Of a DNA stretch of 39,843 bases, positions 7,901-14,041 are shown piece after piece (the first letter of the stretch is position 1; every line of letters begins with the position of its first letter). A program made the position numbers and the translations under genes. The DNA is taken from NCBI GenBank assembly GCA_947168395.1, contig CAMVLT010000033.1, positions 1 through 39,843 on the forward strand. The letters run 5' to 3'. The notes under the pieces were generated by a model, which did no database searches, was not told the origin of the DNA, and saw only the letters and a list, made by a program, of their open reading frames with translations. Source of the DNA: an uncultured Prevotellaceae bacterium. GTDB lineage: Bacteria; Bacteroidota; Bacteroidia; Bacteroidales; Bacteroidaceae.

Positions 7901-9694
7901 CAACTTCAACAGCGTCTGCGACTTCAGTTTCTCCTCGGGCAGGTAGGTCAGGTAGACACCCGCCGTGTCGCTCTGGTACTTGATGTCGAGCCTGAACTTC
8001 TCCTTCTCCACATTCGAGGCTAAGTAGTACACGTTCTTCATCATCAGGTCCCAGTTGCCCTGCGAGGGACTGTTCGACGTATTCTTCAGCGACTTGACAA
8101 ACAGGCACTTCTTCGTATCAGTAACATCGCTGGCAAACTCACCTACCTGATAGGTACGACCGCCGTAGGTGTACTCAAAGGCTACGGCCAGCACCTGGTC
8201 GGTCTGCAGGCCTGTCTTCAGCGAGACATAGCCCAGCGCCTCGTTCACCGTGTACTCTGACGATGACAGCAGGCGGGCCGACGACAGCTTCTCGTAGTCG
8301 GTACCGCCATAGAAATGGTCGATACTCTCTAAGGCCGAAGTAATGGCGTCGATGCTGCGTGCTGCCGAGTCAACACGGCTTATCAGCGTGGCATACTCGT
8401 CGTTGGCATTGTTGGAAGGCACACTCTTGTCTATCAGCGACCAGCGGCTGTTCGACACCTTCTCATTCTCGCCCAAGTCAGTGAAGGCCACGATGTTGCG
8501 CGTATTACTGGTAGTAGCCGTCTTGTTGGTCACCCAAATCTCCACACGGTTAATCTTCACACCGGTAGTCAGGTTGGGCAACGTCGACATGGCACGGTCG
8601 TAGTTCGAACGGAAATACTGAGCCAGGAAGAAGTGGCGGTTCTCCTCGTAGTCAGCGGCGTCAATCTCAAACGGCGTTGTCTGTGTGCCACCCTTCGAGG
8701 AAACACTCTTTGTCGTCGACTTCTTCTGCGACACGACGGCATCCAGCTTCAACTTGCCAAACTGCATAGCGGTGTGAATACCGAAGAGGCTCGAAGCACC
8801 CTTCACCAGCGAGTTGTTGGAAGGGAAGCTCACGTTACCGGCCTCCACCAACTTGATGATTTCGTCTTCCTTGCCATCGAATTTCAGCTTCAGGTTCTGC
8901 GTGTCGTAGGTGAAGGTGGCGTCGGTGTTGTAGTTCAGATTCATGTTCAACTTGTCGCCTACTTTACCGTTGACGTTCAAGTTAATCTTCTCGTCGAAGT
9001 CGAAGCTGGTGGTCTTACGGTTACGGATAGGCAGGCTGGGGTTGTCGATGTTCTTCAGCGTGCCGCCCAATTTCAGTTCGGCCGTACCCTGCGTTTTCAC
9101 ACGCACACCGCCAGGACCGAATATCTTCTCGGCAGGTCCTAAGTCGAAGTGCATGTCGGCAAACGAGAACTTCTCCTTGCCCTGCGTCTGGTAGGCCTCC
9201 GCGTTCTTGTTGCGGAAGAAAGCCTCACGGCCGCGCCGCTCACTCCACTTCAAATACTCCTCGGGCGTCATCAGCACGGGAGCGTTCAGGTAGGAGTCGC
9301 CTATCTTCGAACCGATGAAGTAAAGTCCCAACGAGTCGTTGTACTCCACCTGCTGCCGTATGTTCTCGGGCGTATGCAGATCAAGTGCCGACGAGTCCAA
9401 GTCTTCAGTAATCAAGGGTGCCGTGCGCTTAATCTTCCAGCGGGGATGCAACAGCGAGTCAGGGATGGTCTCGTCCTCGACCTGCAACTTGGGCTGGGAT
9501 TTAACACCCATCCCCTCCCGGACGGGAGGGGCGTTTTGTTCACCTTGAGCCTGCCTGTTGGGGCGTCGGCGGTTGTCGTCCTGAGGCGGAGTGGCGAACA
9601 GCGATATGGCAACAAACAGGAACAACACCAGATAAAGCATGCTCCTCATCGAAGCAAGCTTCTTCAGTCTCTGGTATGTCCTATTCCTTTCCAT
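1976..9694 (-). CDS. sprA: T9SS outer-membrane translocon SprA (Sov)
   Basis: SprA forms the very large single-chain beta-barrel through which T9SS cargo crosses the outer membrane. The 2572-aa product fits the family size (about 2300-2500 aa). Residues 16-34 form a signal segment ending near SLFATPP. The mature part has the repeated large-barrel texture of the family (for example KTQGTAELKLGGTLKNIDNP near residue 200) and ends in Phe/Arg (FSLKFSLTR). Three features look inserted: a hairpin-repeat peptide APPVREGMGV near residue 54, a Lys/Ala-rich stretch at about 1935-1985, and two further repeat-derived stretches at about 2040-2075. It lies 62 bp downstream of ruvA, a pairing I recall from other Bacteroidetes. 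Confidence 0.96.
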   Translation of the reverse strand: MERNRTYQRLKKLASMRSMLYLVLFLFVAISLFATPPQDDNRRRPNRQAQGEQNAPPVREGMGVKSQPKLQVEDETIPDSLLHPRWKIKRTAPLITEDLDSSALDLHTPENIRQQVEYNDSLGLYFIGSKIGDSYLNAPVLMTPEEYLKWSERRGREAFFRNKNAEAYQTQGKEKFSFADMHFDLGPAEKIFGPGGVRVKTQGTAELKLGGTLKNIDNPSLPIRNRKTTSFDFDEKINLNVNGKVGDKLNMNLNYNTDATFTYDTQNLKLKFDGKEDEIIKLVEAGNVSFPSNNSLVKGASSLFGIHTAMQFGKLKLDAVVSQKKSTTKSVSSKGGTQTTPFEIDAADYEENRHFFLAQYFRSNYDRAMSTLPNLTTGVKINRVEIWVTNKTATTSNTRNIVAFTDLGENEKVSNSRWSLIDKSVPSNNANDEYATLISRVDSAARSIDAITSALESIDHFYGGTDYEKLSSARLLSSSEYTVNEALGYVSLKTGLQTDQVLAVAFEYTYGGRTYQVGEFASDVTDTKKCLFVKSLKNTSNSPSQGNWDLMMKNVYYLASNVEKEKFRLDIKYQSDTAGVYLTYLPEEKLKSQTLLKLLGCDRLDNNMKAHPNGQFDFVQGYTVSNGRIFLPSAEPFGDYLRKKIKAAGLGDVADKYVFDQLYDSTKTIAKQTAEKDKFLMTGQFKGKSANVISLGATNVPQGSVVVTAGGVTLQEGSDYSVDYYAGEVTIINQSIIDAGTNVNVSLESNTDYGMQRKTMYGINWEYDFSKNFILGGTLMHLSEQALTTKVAMGEEPLNNTLWGLNLSWKKESQWLTNILNKIPLLHVTQPSQIQLTGEFAQLIAGRASGTQDNASYLDDFENTKELISVIDPKSWSLSSVPTRIENYNDKTGVTSGYDRALLAWYSVDPLFTRRSSSLTPGHIKSDLEQLSDHRVREVYVKELYPNRDQSTYNGATSTLSVLNLAYYPQERGPYNLTTQFNADGTLTNPSKKWGGMMRKLETTDFEQANIEYVEFWLMDPFIYQRRDGTAAQYAGDLYINLGEVSEDVLRDGKKFYESGMPVDGSQSFSYTQWGKIPEQATQTYAFATTTGSRVLQDVGLNGMNDDEERAYGAYKEWLDQIGTVVQNDSLLEAWRNDPAADDYHYYRGSDFDDAQTSILDRYKRINNPQGNSPDTDNRTESYDTSYKMGPDVEDINQDYTLNEYERYFQYRVRISDDDLQAYNNGMASDTYITDRRDSYVKLRNGDSLTVRWYQFRIPLAECKERVGNINDFTSIRFMRMYLTGFEKPIVLRFGSLDLVRGQWRQYKQSLLTATGAETGTMEMSAVNIEENTDRQPVAYTLPPGISRATDPNEPQLVENNEQALCLTVRNLSQGESKAVYKNLNYDLRQYKRLQMFVHANHLLPNVTNLQDDQLAVFIRLGSDYKNNYYEYEIPLKLTPEGRYSWQSSADRTKVWPSDNMLDIDLSVFTRLKKERNKAKSEGQVSFNQLFSQYDEDRPNNKVSVMGNPSLGEVKTMIIGVRNLSSSMKSGEVWVNELRLREYNNEGGWAASGALNVQLSDFGSVNLTGRYVTDGFGGLEESVMQRSTDTQKSYSVTANFELGKFFPEKAKVTIPVYYSVSKDEVRPKYNPLDTDMELDEALDAMTAHERDSVESIAVTRNLSRNFSLSNARIGIKTKRHPMPYDPANFSFSYSHRHNHTAGETTIYENDDEWRGGLNYNYSPVYKTWEPFKNVKGKSKWLNFPKALGFNYLPQTIAFNTEMTRNYYELQERDLENTENPNLPLSFNEQFLWNRDFQLRWDLTKNLHANFQSATRAQIEEPYTPVNKDLYPERYAAWKDSVKQSILHWGIPLDYRQTFTASYQLPLNKLPIFDWLNSDASYNATYSWVRGTDLENGTSLGNVITNNRNINVNGALNLETLYNHSPFLKKVNDRFKKAPAKKTEKKNTKNEKKPADKAEADKAAEAKKAAKDDAKEAKALPKNKNAFQKEITLTADTTLTVQHGKKSKRLIISAKGQDGKQVQLKWKVKDENSIVVWLPKKPTSRSSRKKGGVDTLAVDSTKQADKAPLPSGGDGVKLSLSVITKEPLDNQWWYEPVQQVSRLLMMVRTVNISYRNQRSMTLPGFMPNVGDAFGQRTGSVLAPGLDFAFGLAGDSYLDKARENNWLLMDESVATPCTSSTVEDLQLRATVEPVRDLKIDLNASRTVNSAQSVQYMYEGSPTTRSGSFNMTTISIGSAFEGVGDANSGYPSRAFNKFCELIPQYRDRVQSLYADAPASVGQVNQYSADVLVPAFLAAYTTGSGGSLDIFPAITRMLPNWTVRYSGLSKIPWFADRFKSVNINHAYKSVFAIGSYASYSSWLQYMGDLGFVQATDGTLSPSSMYNISTVSINEAFSPLLGMDVTLQNNMTVKLEYRTTRVLNLSMTSVQLNESRSNDWVIGLGYKISDFKLNLFGSSKRKAKGSKNRNGNQSQNDAGKSQQSKSKGGVNRDLNMRADFSLRSQAAITRDIASGVSSASSGNSALKISFAADYTLSRLLTLTFYYDRQTNTPLLSSSSYPTTTRDFGFSLKFSLTR
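3471..3499. repeat. Short GC-rich hairpin repeat inside sprA (copy 1)
   Basis: CCCCTCCCGAAGGGAGTGG forms a hairpin. In the sprA frame it reads APLPSGGDGV (about residues 2066-2075), like the peptide made by other in-frame copies. Confidence 0.65.
3541..3577. repeat. Short GC-rich hairpin repeat inside sprA (copy 2, opposite orientation)
   Basis: CCCCCCTTCTTTCGGGAGG plus GCGGGAGGTGGGC is a degenerate copy lying inverted to the one at 3471-3499. It is read in frame as KPTSRSSRKKGGVD, about residues 2039-2052 of SprA. Confidence 0.5.
9507..9536. repeat. In-frame hairpin repeat near the start of sprA
   Basis: CCCCTCCCGGACGGGAGGGG is an 8-9 bp stem with a 2-4 base loop. It is translated as PPVREGMGV at SprA residues 55-63, just after the signal peptide. 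It lies inverted to the copy at 9722-9757 upstream of the start codon. Confidence 0.75.
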
Positions 9695-9721
9695 TCTTAA
9701 TCGTTACTCCCTCCATCTATA

Positions 9722-9757
9722 CTCCCCTCCCGCTCGGGAGGGGCCGGGGGTGGGTAT
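9722..9757. repeat. Intergenic hairpin repeat between ruvA and sprA
   Basis: CTCCCCTCCCGCTCGGGAGG continues into GGCCGGGGGTGGG. It fills most of the 62-bp ruvA-sprA gap and touches the last base of the ruvA stop codon. Its inverse lies within sprA at 9507-9536, so the sprA start lies between the two. Confidence 0.75.
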
Positions 9758-10365
9758 TACTTTATCTGTTTCAACGCTAACTTCACCACTTGCTCCACAG
9801 GCAAGGTGGGCTGTGCCTGCAATATCTGTACCACGACTTTCTGCGTAGGAGCCGGAGAGAAGCCCAGCATGGTAAGGGCTGCCACTGCCTCATCGCGCAC
9901 AGCATTGTTCACTGGTGCCGACATAGTGCCGCCAGCCGGAATCTCGTCAGCTATGCCCAAAGCCACAATTTTGTCTCTCAAGTCGACGATGATGCGCTGT
10001 GCCGTCATCTTTCCGATACCCTTGATGCTCTGGATGAGGCGTGCGTTGCCTGTCGATATGGCATTGCAAAGCTCGCTGACGCTCATGCCCGACAGCATCA
10101 TCCGCGCCGTGTTAGCCCCCACCCCACTGACCGTGATGAGCAGTTCGAACATCTCGCGTTCCTTTTTATTTATAAAGCCATACAGCACATGTGCATCTTC
10201 GCGGATAATCTCGAAGACGTAGAGCTTCACCATCTTTCTCTCCTCTTTCTGAAGAGCCGTAAACGTATTCAGCGATATATTCAGTCCGTAGCCCACTCCT
10301 GCGGCCTCAACCGTAGCAAGCGCAGGCGTCAGCTCGGTCAGCTCGCCCTTGATGTATTCTATCAT
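9757..10365 (-). CDS. ruvA: Holliday junction branch migration protein RuvA
   Basis: RuvA binds four-way junctions and directs the RuvB motor in recombinational repair. From ATG 10363-10365 the product is 202 aa, the usual length, and opens MIEYIKGELTEL as RuvA does; an upstream ATG would add 11 unlike residues and is not favoured. Domain I is an OB fold (1-65). Two helix-hairpin-helix motifs follow, VSGVGANTARMML near 73-86 and IKGIGKMTAQRII near 107-120. The C-terminal RuvB-contacting domain (about 150-202) ends VVKLALKQIK. It is the first gene of the unit leading to sprA. I see no clear -7 box in front, only a TTGTATATATACAA palindrome at 10380-10393. Confidence 0.95.
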   Translation of the reverse strand: MIEYIKGELTELTPALATVEAAGVGYGLNISLNTFTALQKEERKMVKLYVFEIIREDAHVLYGFINKKEREMFELLITVSGVGANTARMMLSGMSVSELCNAISTGNARLIQSIKGIGKMTAQRIIVDLRDKIVALGIADEIPAGGTMSAPVNNAVRDEAVAALTMLGFSPAPTQKVVVQILQAQPTLPVEQVVKLALKQIK

Positions 10366-10439
10366 ACCATCGTTTTTTGTTGTATATATACAAAACAATT
10401 AACGGACTTTTCCCTACTTTATTGTGCCAGCAGGCAATT

Positions 10440-10521
10440 ATCTGCAAGTACTCCCCCGACAATGTGCTGAAGGACGGCGGCGTCAAGTTCCGCTCGCTCT
10501 CATTCGGACTCTACTTCTAAG
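10440..10521 (+). pseudogene. C-terminal remnant of an outer-membrane beta-barrel protein
   Basis: In one plus frame the stretch reads KYSPDNVLKDGGVKFRSLSF then GLYF and a TAA stop. The alternating pattern and final aromatic Phe are typical of a last beta-strand that docks in the outer membrane. No start or upstream strands exist in the preceding 100 bp, so only the tail of a lost porin-like gene remains. The stretch 10366-10610 otherwise holds no gene. Confidence 0.45.
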
Positions 10522-10588
10522 CAGACATCAAGAACAGTAAATTTAGGTTAAAGGAAGAAATAATAGCGAGAATTACAATAAAAAACCT

Positions 10589-10596
10589 TACCTTTG
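10589..10596 (+). promoter_or_regulatory. -7 box for the methyltransferase-like / cobalamin unit
   Basis: TACCTTTG followed by CCCC matches TAnnTTTG, 14 bp upstream of the ATG at 10611. Confidence 0.6.
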
Positions 10597-10610
10597 CCCC
10601 AAATAAAGAC

Positions 10611-11129
10611 ATGAATCGGCTAAAGGCTTTCATCGTTTGGCTTGGGCGCATAGGACATTGCCGAGGGTTCGGAATCCAGTCGCCTGCTGACTATTGGTTG
10701 GTCCGATACGTCATCAATGAGCATTGGCCTTATTACTCGTACTCAGAATTGGGACAGGATGACGACTGGCTGACACAGAAGTTGGGACGCCTGTATTTCC
10801 GGCTGGCCAACTGGTGCCAGCCTGCAATGATTATGAGCGATGCTTACCAAGCATATATGCAGGCTGGTTGTCGGAAAGCGAAGTTCGGCGAATCGACCGA
10901 AATGATAAGGCTGACGTTAGAGGGCGACTACCGTAACCGTCTCATGGATATATATAATAAGGTGAATGACGCAACGTTGCTGATTGTGGAACACTTATGG
11001 AAGGACAAACAATTCTGGCAGGAAATCGTCGACGATGAGCGAACCCGAGTGACCTTTGACCTCTATTACTGCGGCATCGTTTTGTTTGACAAGAAACGTA
11101 CAAAAATCAATTATATCATTAACTTCTAA
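10611..11129 (+). CDS. Conserved hypothetical, shortened methyltransferase-like protein
   Basis: The 172-aa protein starts MNRLKAFIVWLGRIGHCRGF. From recall, its ends resemble Bacteroidales proteins of about 250 aa annotated as SAM-dependent methyltransferases: GIQSPADYWLVRYVINEH at 23-40, LYFRLANW near 63-70, and an end with VTFDLYYCGIVLFDKKR and YIINF. The Gly-rich SAM-binding loop expected after the AYQAYMQAG region (about 83-91) is missing; KFGESTEMIRLTLEGDYRNR follows at once. It therefore seems internally shortened and probably cannot bind SAM. The frame is open, so it may still be expressed. It sits 7 bp ahead of the adenosyltransferase gene. Confidence 0.6.
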   Translation: MNRLKAFIVWLGRIGHCRGFGIQSPADYWLVRYVINEHWPYYSYSELGQDDDWLTQKLGRLYFRLANWCQPAMIMSDAYQAYMQAGCRKAKFGESTEMIRLTLEGDYRNRLMDIYNKVNDATLLIVEHLWKDKQFWQEIVDDERTRVTFDLYYCGIVLFDKKRTKINYIINF

Positions 11130-11136
11130 ATTGACT

Positions 11137-11700
11137 ATGAAAATAACAAAAGTGTACACCCGTAGCGGTGACAAAGGCATGACGAGCTTGGTGGGTGGCG
11201 TAAGAATCAAGAAAAGTGACATACGGTTAGAGGCATACGGCACCGTGGATGAGTTGAGTTCGCAGTTAGGGCTGCTGGCCGCTTTGCTGCCTGAGGGCGA
11301 TGACCGTACCAACGTGATAAGAGTGCAGAACAACCTGTTTAACGTGTGTACTCATCTGGCCACAGACCAAAGCCAGACACCGCTCTATCCCTCAGCCCAC
11401 TTAGCCGATGGCGAGACGGAATTTCTGGAGTCAGAAGTAGACCGTATCATGCAATTGCTACCCGAGCGACAGGGCTTTGTCCTGCCCGGCGGAACCCAGG
11501 CGGCTGCCCAGGCTCACGTGGCCCGGACTGTGTGCCGACGAGCCGAAAGGCGCATCTCGTCGTTGGCAGAAATAGCCAAAGTGGGTGAAGAAATTCAACA
11601 ATACGTGAACAGATTGAGCGATTATCTGTTCGTTTTAGCGAAAAAAATAAATTTTAACAGTGGCCAGCAAGAAATAATTTGGCAAAACGCTTGTAAGTAA
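11137..11700 (+). CDS. PduO-type cob(I)alamin adenosyltransferase
   Basis: It transfers the adenosyl group of ATP to cob(I)alamin (or the cob(I)yrinate diamide precursor) to make the B12 coenzyme. The 187-aa product opens MKITKVYTRSGDKGMTSLVG, the ATP-binding signature of PduO-type enzymes. GTVDELSSQLG follows near residue 34, and the conserved ARTVCRRAERR lies near 128-138, then a helical end with VNRLSDYLFVLAK. The ATG at 11137 is chosen because the longer frame adds 27 residues that lie in the preceding gene. It probably shares the promoter at 10589. B12 enzymes such as methylmalonyl-CoA mutase are common in Prevotella, but none is encoded here. Confidence 0.93.
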   Translation: MKITKVYTRSGDKGMTSLVGGVRIKKSDIRLEAYGTVDELSSQLGLLAALLPEGDDRTNVIRVQNNLFNVCTHLATDQSQTPLYPSAHLADGETEFLESEVDRIMQLLPERQGFVLPGGTQAAAQAHVARTVCRRAERRISSLAEIAKVGEEIQQYVNRLSDYLFVLAKKINFNSGQQEIIWQNACK

Positions 11701-11712
11701 GAAAAAAATGAT

Positions 11713-11720
11713 TACTTTTG
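11713..11720 (+). promoter_or_regulatory. -7 box for the DUF2795 gene
   Basis: TACTTTTG followed by CGG matches TAnnTTTG, 33 bp before the ATG at 11754. Confidence 0.6.
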
Positions 11721-11753
11721 CGGCCAAATTAGAAACCATTAAATTAAACGACT

Positions 11754-11975
11754 ATGTATTGGACTCTGGAATTAGCTTCAAAACTGGAAGATGCTCCTTG
11801 GCCTGCTACTAAGGAGGAGTTGATAGATTATGCCATCCGCTCGGGTGCTCCACTGGAGGTACTCGAGAATCTGCAAGAGATAGAGGATGAGGGCGACGTT
11901 TACGAAAGTATCGAGGATATATGGCCCGACTATCCCACAAAAGAGGACTTCCTATTCAACGAGGATGAGTATTAA
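11754..11975 (+). CDS. DUF2795 small acidic protein
   Basis: The 73-aa protein begins MYWTLELASKLEDAPWPATK, continues with ELIDYAIRSGAPLEVLENL, and ends in the acidic run PTKEDFLFNEDEY. This is the widely conserved Bacteroidetes DUF2795 protein, which I recognise as nearly invariant. No activity is established. The helix-loop-helix centre (ELIDYA..GAP.EVLENL) suggests a small binding domain. It has its own -7 box and is closed by the hairpin at 12002-12048. Confidence 0.9.
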   Translation: MYWTLELASKLEDAPWPATKEELIDYAIRSGAPLEVLENLQEIEDEGDVYESIEDIWPDYPTKEDFLFNEDEY

Positions 11976-12001
11976 AGGGCGGAGTATATTTTACTCACTT
12001 G

Positions 12002-12048
12002 AACCCCAGCGAGGCAAGCAAATTTCATTTGCTTGCCTCGCTGGGGTT
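12002..12048. terminator. Perfect 22-bp hairpin between convergent genes
   Basis: Bases 12002-12023 and 12027-12048 are exact reverse complements around a 3-base TTC loop. It lies between the DUF2795 gene (plus) and the kinase fragment (minus), so it can end transcription from both sides. The T-run after it is short (TTTATTATT), and the stem is longer than a typical terminator. Confidence 0.75.
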
Positions 12049-12076
12049 TATTATTAGTGCTAATATTTGTCAGGGG

Positions 12077-12445
12077 TCAGATACCCGTGACAACAAAACG
12101 GGCCCCGCTGGTATAGTCCAGATCGAGGGTGACGTTGTACCCCATTGATATAGCGAGGCGGCGAGCCAAAGGCAGGCCAATACCAAGGCTCTGTTCGTCG
12201 GAAGAGAGGCGGACGAAGGGGGTGAAGATGCGTTCTGCATCAACAACGGGGATGACGGGTCCCTCGTTGGTGACAGATATGGCGTAAGTGCCATCGGCAT
12301 TGTCATGACAGCCCACCAGCACAGTACCACCCGTAGCGTACTTGTCAGCATTGTCAAGCAGACAGTTCAGCAAGTCCTGCAACAGTGGACAGGCATAAAC
12401 CATCACGTCGTCGGTCACATCGGTCTTGAACGCTGTGCCCACACT
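12077..12445 (-). pseudogene. Headless histidine kinase fragment (HATPase_c domain)
   Basis: Only the GHKL ATP-binding domain of a sensor kinase is present: N-box LLNCLLDNADKYA, an EGPVI-type loop, the F-box-like RIFTPFVRLS, G2 box LGIGLPLARRLA, and the final strand with GARFVVTGI. The phospho-acceptor helix and sensor are absent. The frame opens with a GTG at 12440-12442, and upstream the same frame meets a stop at 12461-12463 inside the end of mscS. The MscS stop lies only a few bases away. I read it as the surviving 3' end of a kinase gene abutting mscS after a deletion. A small translated ATPase-domain protein is possible but less likely. Confidence 0.65.
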
Positions 12446-12447
12446 GT

Positions 12448-13563
12448 TCAGTTCGGCAACTCACACAATGGCTGATAGATTCGTAGTCCATAGTCGGCGC
12501 TGGCAGCATAGATGTACTCCATAATGTCGCTGGTATCGTGCTCGTAATCGATGGCAGCCTGCGAACGCAACCAGAAAATGAACTCCATGCAGCAACCTGG
12601 CTGTGCCGCCTCTGCCTGGCGCACAAGCGGGCTTTTCTCGCCAATCACCTTGGGATTGTCACGAAGCCACTGCTCTATATGATGGCGAAACTTGGTGATA
12701 TTGGCTACCCCGTCATCACCGATGGTGAGTGAGCGGAAATCGTAGTAAACCCTCCTAACCTGCTTGCGGCCCTCACGTTGTTCCATCCCTAACCAGTTTT
12801 GGAACGATCCGTCGACCAGCGTCTGGGGAGTGACGGTGATGATGGTATTGTCGAAATTGCGTATCTTTACCGTCGTCAGCGATATCTCCTCTACCCTACC
12901 GTTGGCGCCAGCTGAAGGTACGGTCACCCAGTCGCCGATGTGAATCATGTCATTGTTGGTAAGCCGTATGCCTGCCACCAAGCCCTTAATGGTATCCTGG
13001 AAAGCCAGCATCAATATAGCCGAGGCAGCACCAAGACCGGCAAACAGCGAAGTGGGGTCCTTGTTGATGACAATTGCTATAATCACGATAGCGGCTATAA
13101 AGACAACTATGATTTTCAAGATGCTGCATATTGAGTAGAGATATTGCTGGCGAGCCGTCCGGTGGCCATCTTCCAGCAGCTTGAAGGAGTCTGCAAACAC
13201 TATCAAGGTACGCACCGACATCACGGTGATATAGATGGCTGTGAGGCGTGTCAGCACCTCACGGACTGTAGGAAAATCATAGAACGTCCAGGGCAGCAGT
13301 TGCCAAATGATGACGGCTGGCACGATGTTGCACGCCGTTACAAGTACCTTACGGTTGAAAATGACATCGTCCCACTTCGCCCCTGTCTTCTTTGTCAGGC
13401 GCAGCACGATGGGGACTAATAGCCGCCGACACAGCACCCCTGCCACAACAGCCAGCAGCACAGCCAATATCACCAAAACAACATGGTTGGCGTAAGCCAT
13501 CATGTCACCTTCCAAACCACAGGCTTCAAGCACCTGATTAACCAATTGCTGAATCTTTTCCAT
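12448..13563 (-). CDS. MscS-family mechanosensitive channel (YbdG-like)
   Basis: This is an inner-membrane channel that releases solutes on osmotic downshock. The 371-aa protein has an N-terminal segment, then membrane helices around residues 25-45, 75-95, 105-120 and 145-165. The pore-helix region reads SLFAGLGAASAILMLAFQDT, followed by IKGLVAGIRL, the MscS signature. The beta domain has GDWVTVPSAGANGRVEEISL and the C-terminal part has KQVRRVYYDFRS, closer to YbdG/YnaI-type channels than to short MscS. The ATG at 13561-13563 follows a TAACTTTG -7 box at 13583-13590. The end (LRIYQPLCELPN) abuts the kinase fragment. Confidence 0.92.
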   Translation of the reverse strand: MEKIQQLVNQVLEACGLEGDMMAYANHVVLVILAVLLAVVAGVLCRRLLVPIVLRLTKKTGAKWDDVIFNRKVLVTACNIVPAVIIWQLLPWTFYDFPTVREVLTRLTAIYITVMSVRTLIVFADSFKLLEDGHRTARQQYLYSICSILKIIVVFIAAIVIIAIVINKDPTSLFAGLGAASAILMLAFQDTIKGLVAGIRLTNNDMIHIGDWVTVPSAGANGRVEEISLTTVKIRNFDNTIITVTPQTLVDGSFQNWLGMEQREGRKQVRRVYYDFRSLTIGDDGVANITKFRHHIEQWLRDNPKVIGEKSPLVRQAEAAQPGCCMEFIFWLRSQAAIDYEHDTSDIMEYIYAASADYGLRIYQPLCELPN

Positions 13564-13582
13564 TATTTGCCCAACTTTGCTG

Positions 13583-13590
13583 CAAAGTTA
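13583..13590 (-). promoter_or_regulatory. -7 box of the MscS-type gene
   Basis: Minus-strand TAACTTTG followed by CA matches TAnnTTTG, 20 bp before the start codon. Confidence 0.6.
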
Positions 13591-13653
13591 CAACTTTTCC
13601 ACAAAGGAAAGCATTTTTCCCTTCCTTTTTTGGCATTTTTTGGGAAAAAAGCA

Positions 13654-13985
13654 GTTTACCGTAACTAAACTGGGAGTTTACCGTAACTAAACCCAGGGTT
13701 TACCCTACCTAAACTCGGAAGGCTTGTGAATGGGCTGGAGAATTGGAGAATTTTCTGAAAACACCTAACCTCCTACCTAAATCTTCGGAAAGGCCTTTGT
13801 AGATAGGGGTTATGATGAGGTAGGTGTTGGCTGAACACCTACCTAACACCTACCTCAACTGGTACCTTGAGGTGAGAGATAGAAATAGGTAGGTGTCAGG
13901 TAGGTGTTTGGGAAACACCTACCTGACGGAAATGCCTTTGTAGAAAGGCGTTCTGGGAGATTCAGGTAGGAGGTTAGGTGTTTTT
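13654..13985 (-). repeat. Palindromic word-repeat element C, inverted copy of element A
   Basis: The tail comes first (13654-13716; TTTACCGTAACTAAAC repeats and GGGTTTACCCTACC). Two inverted arms follow, about 13757-13850 and 13851-13985, with the ACCTACCT word, the GGTACC centre and the CCTTTGTAGA scaffold. Its reverse complement matches 446-781 along the whole length. It occupies most of the gap between the divergent mscS and porP genes, so the promoter of the T9SS run must lie in or next to it. No -7 box is obvious after it. Confidence 0.85.
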
Positions 13986-14041
13986 GCAGAATCATTGGTG
14001 GGCGGATACAATAAATCGGGGAAAAATGCGTTATATAGTAC

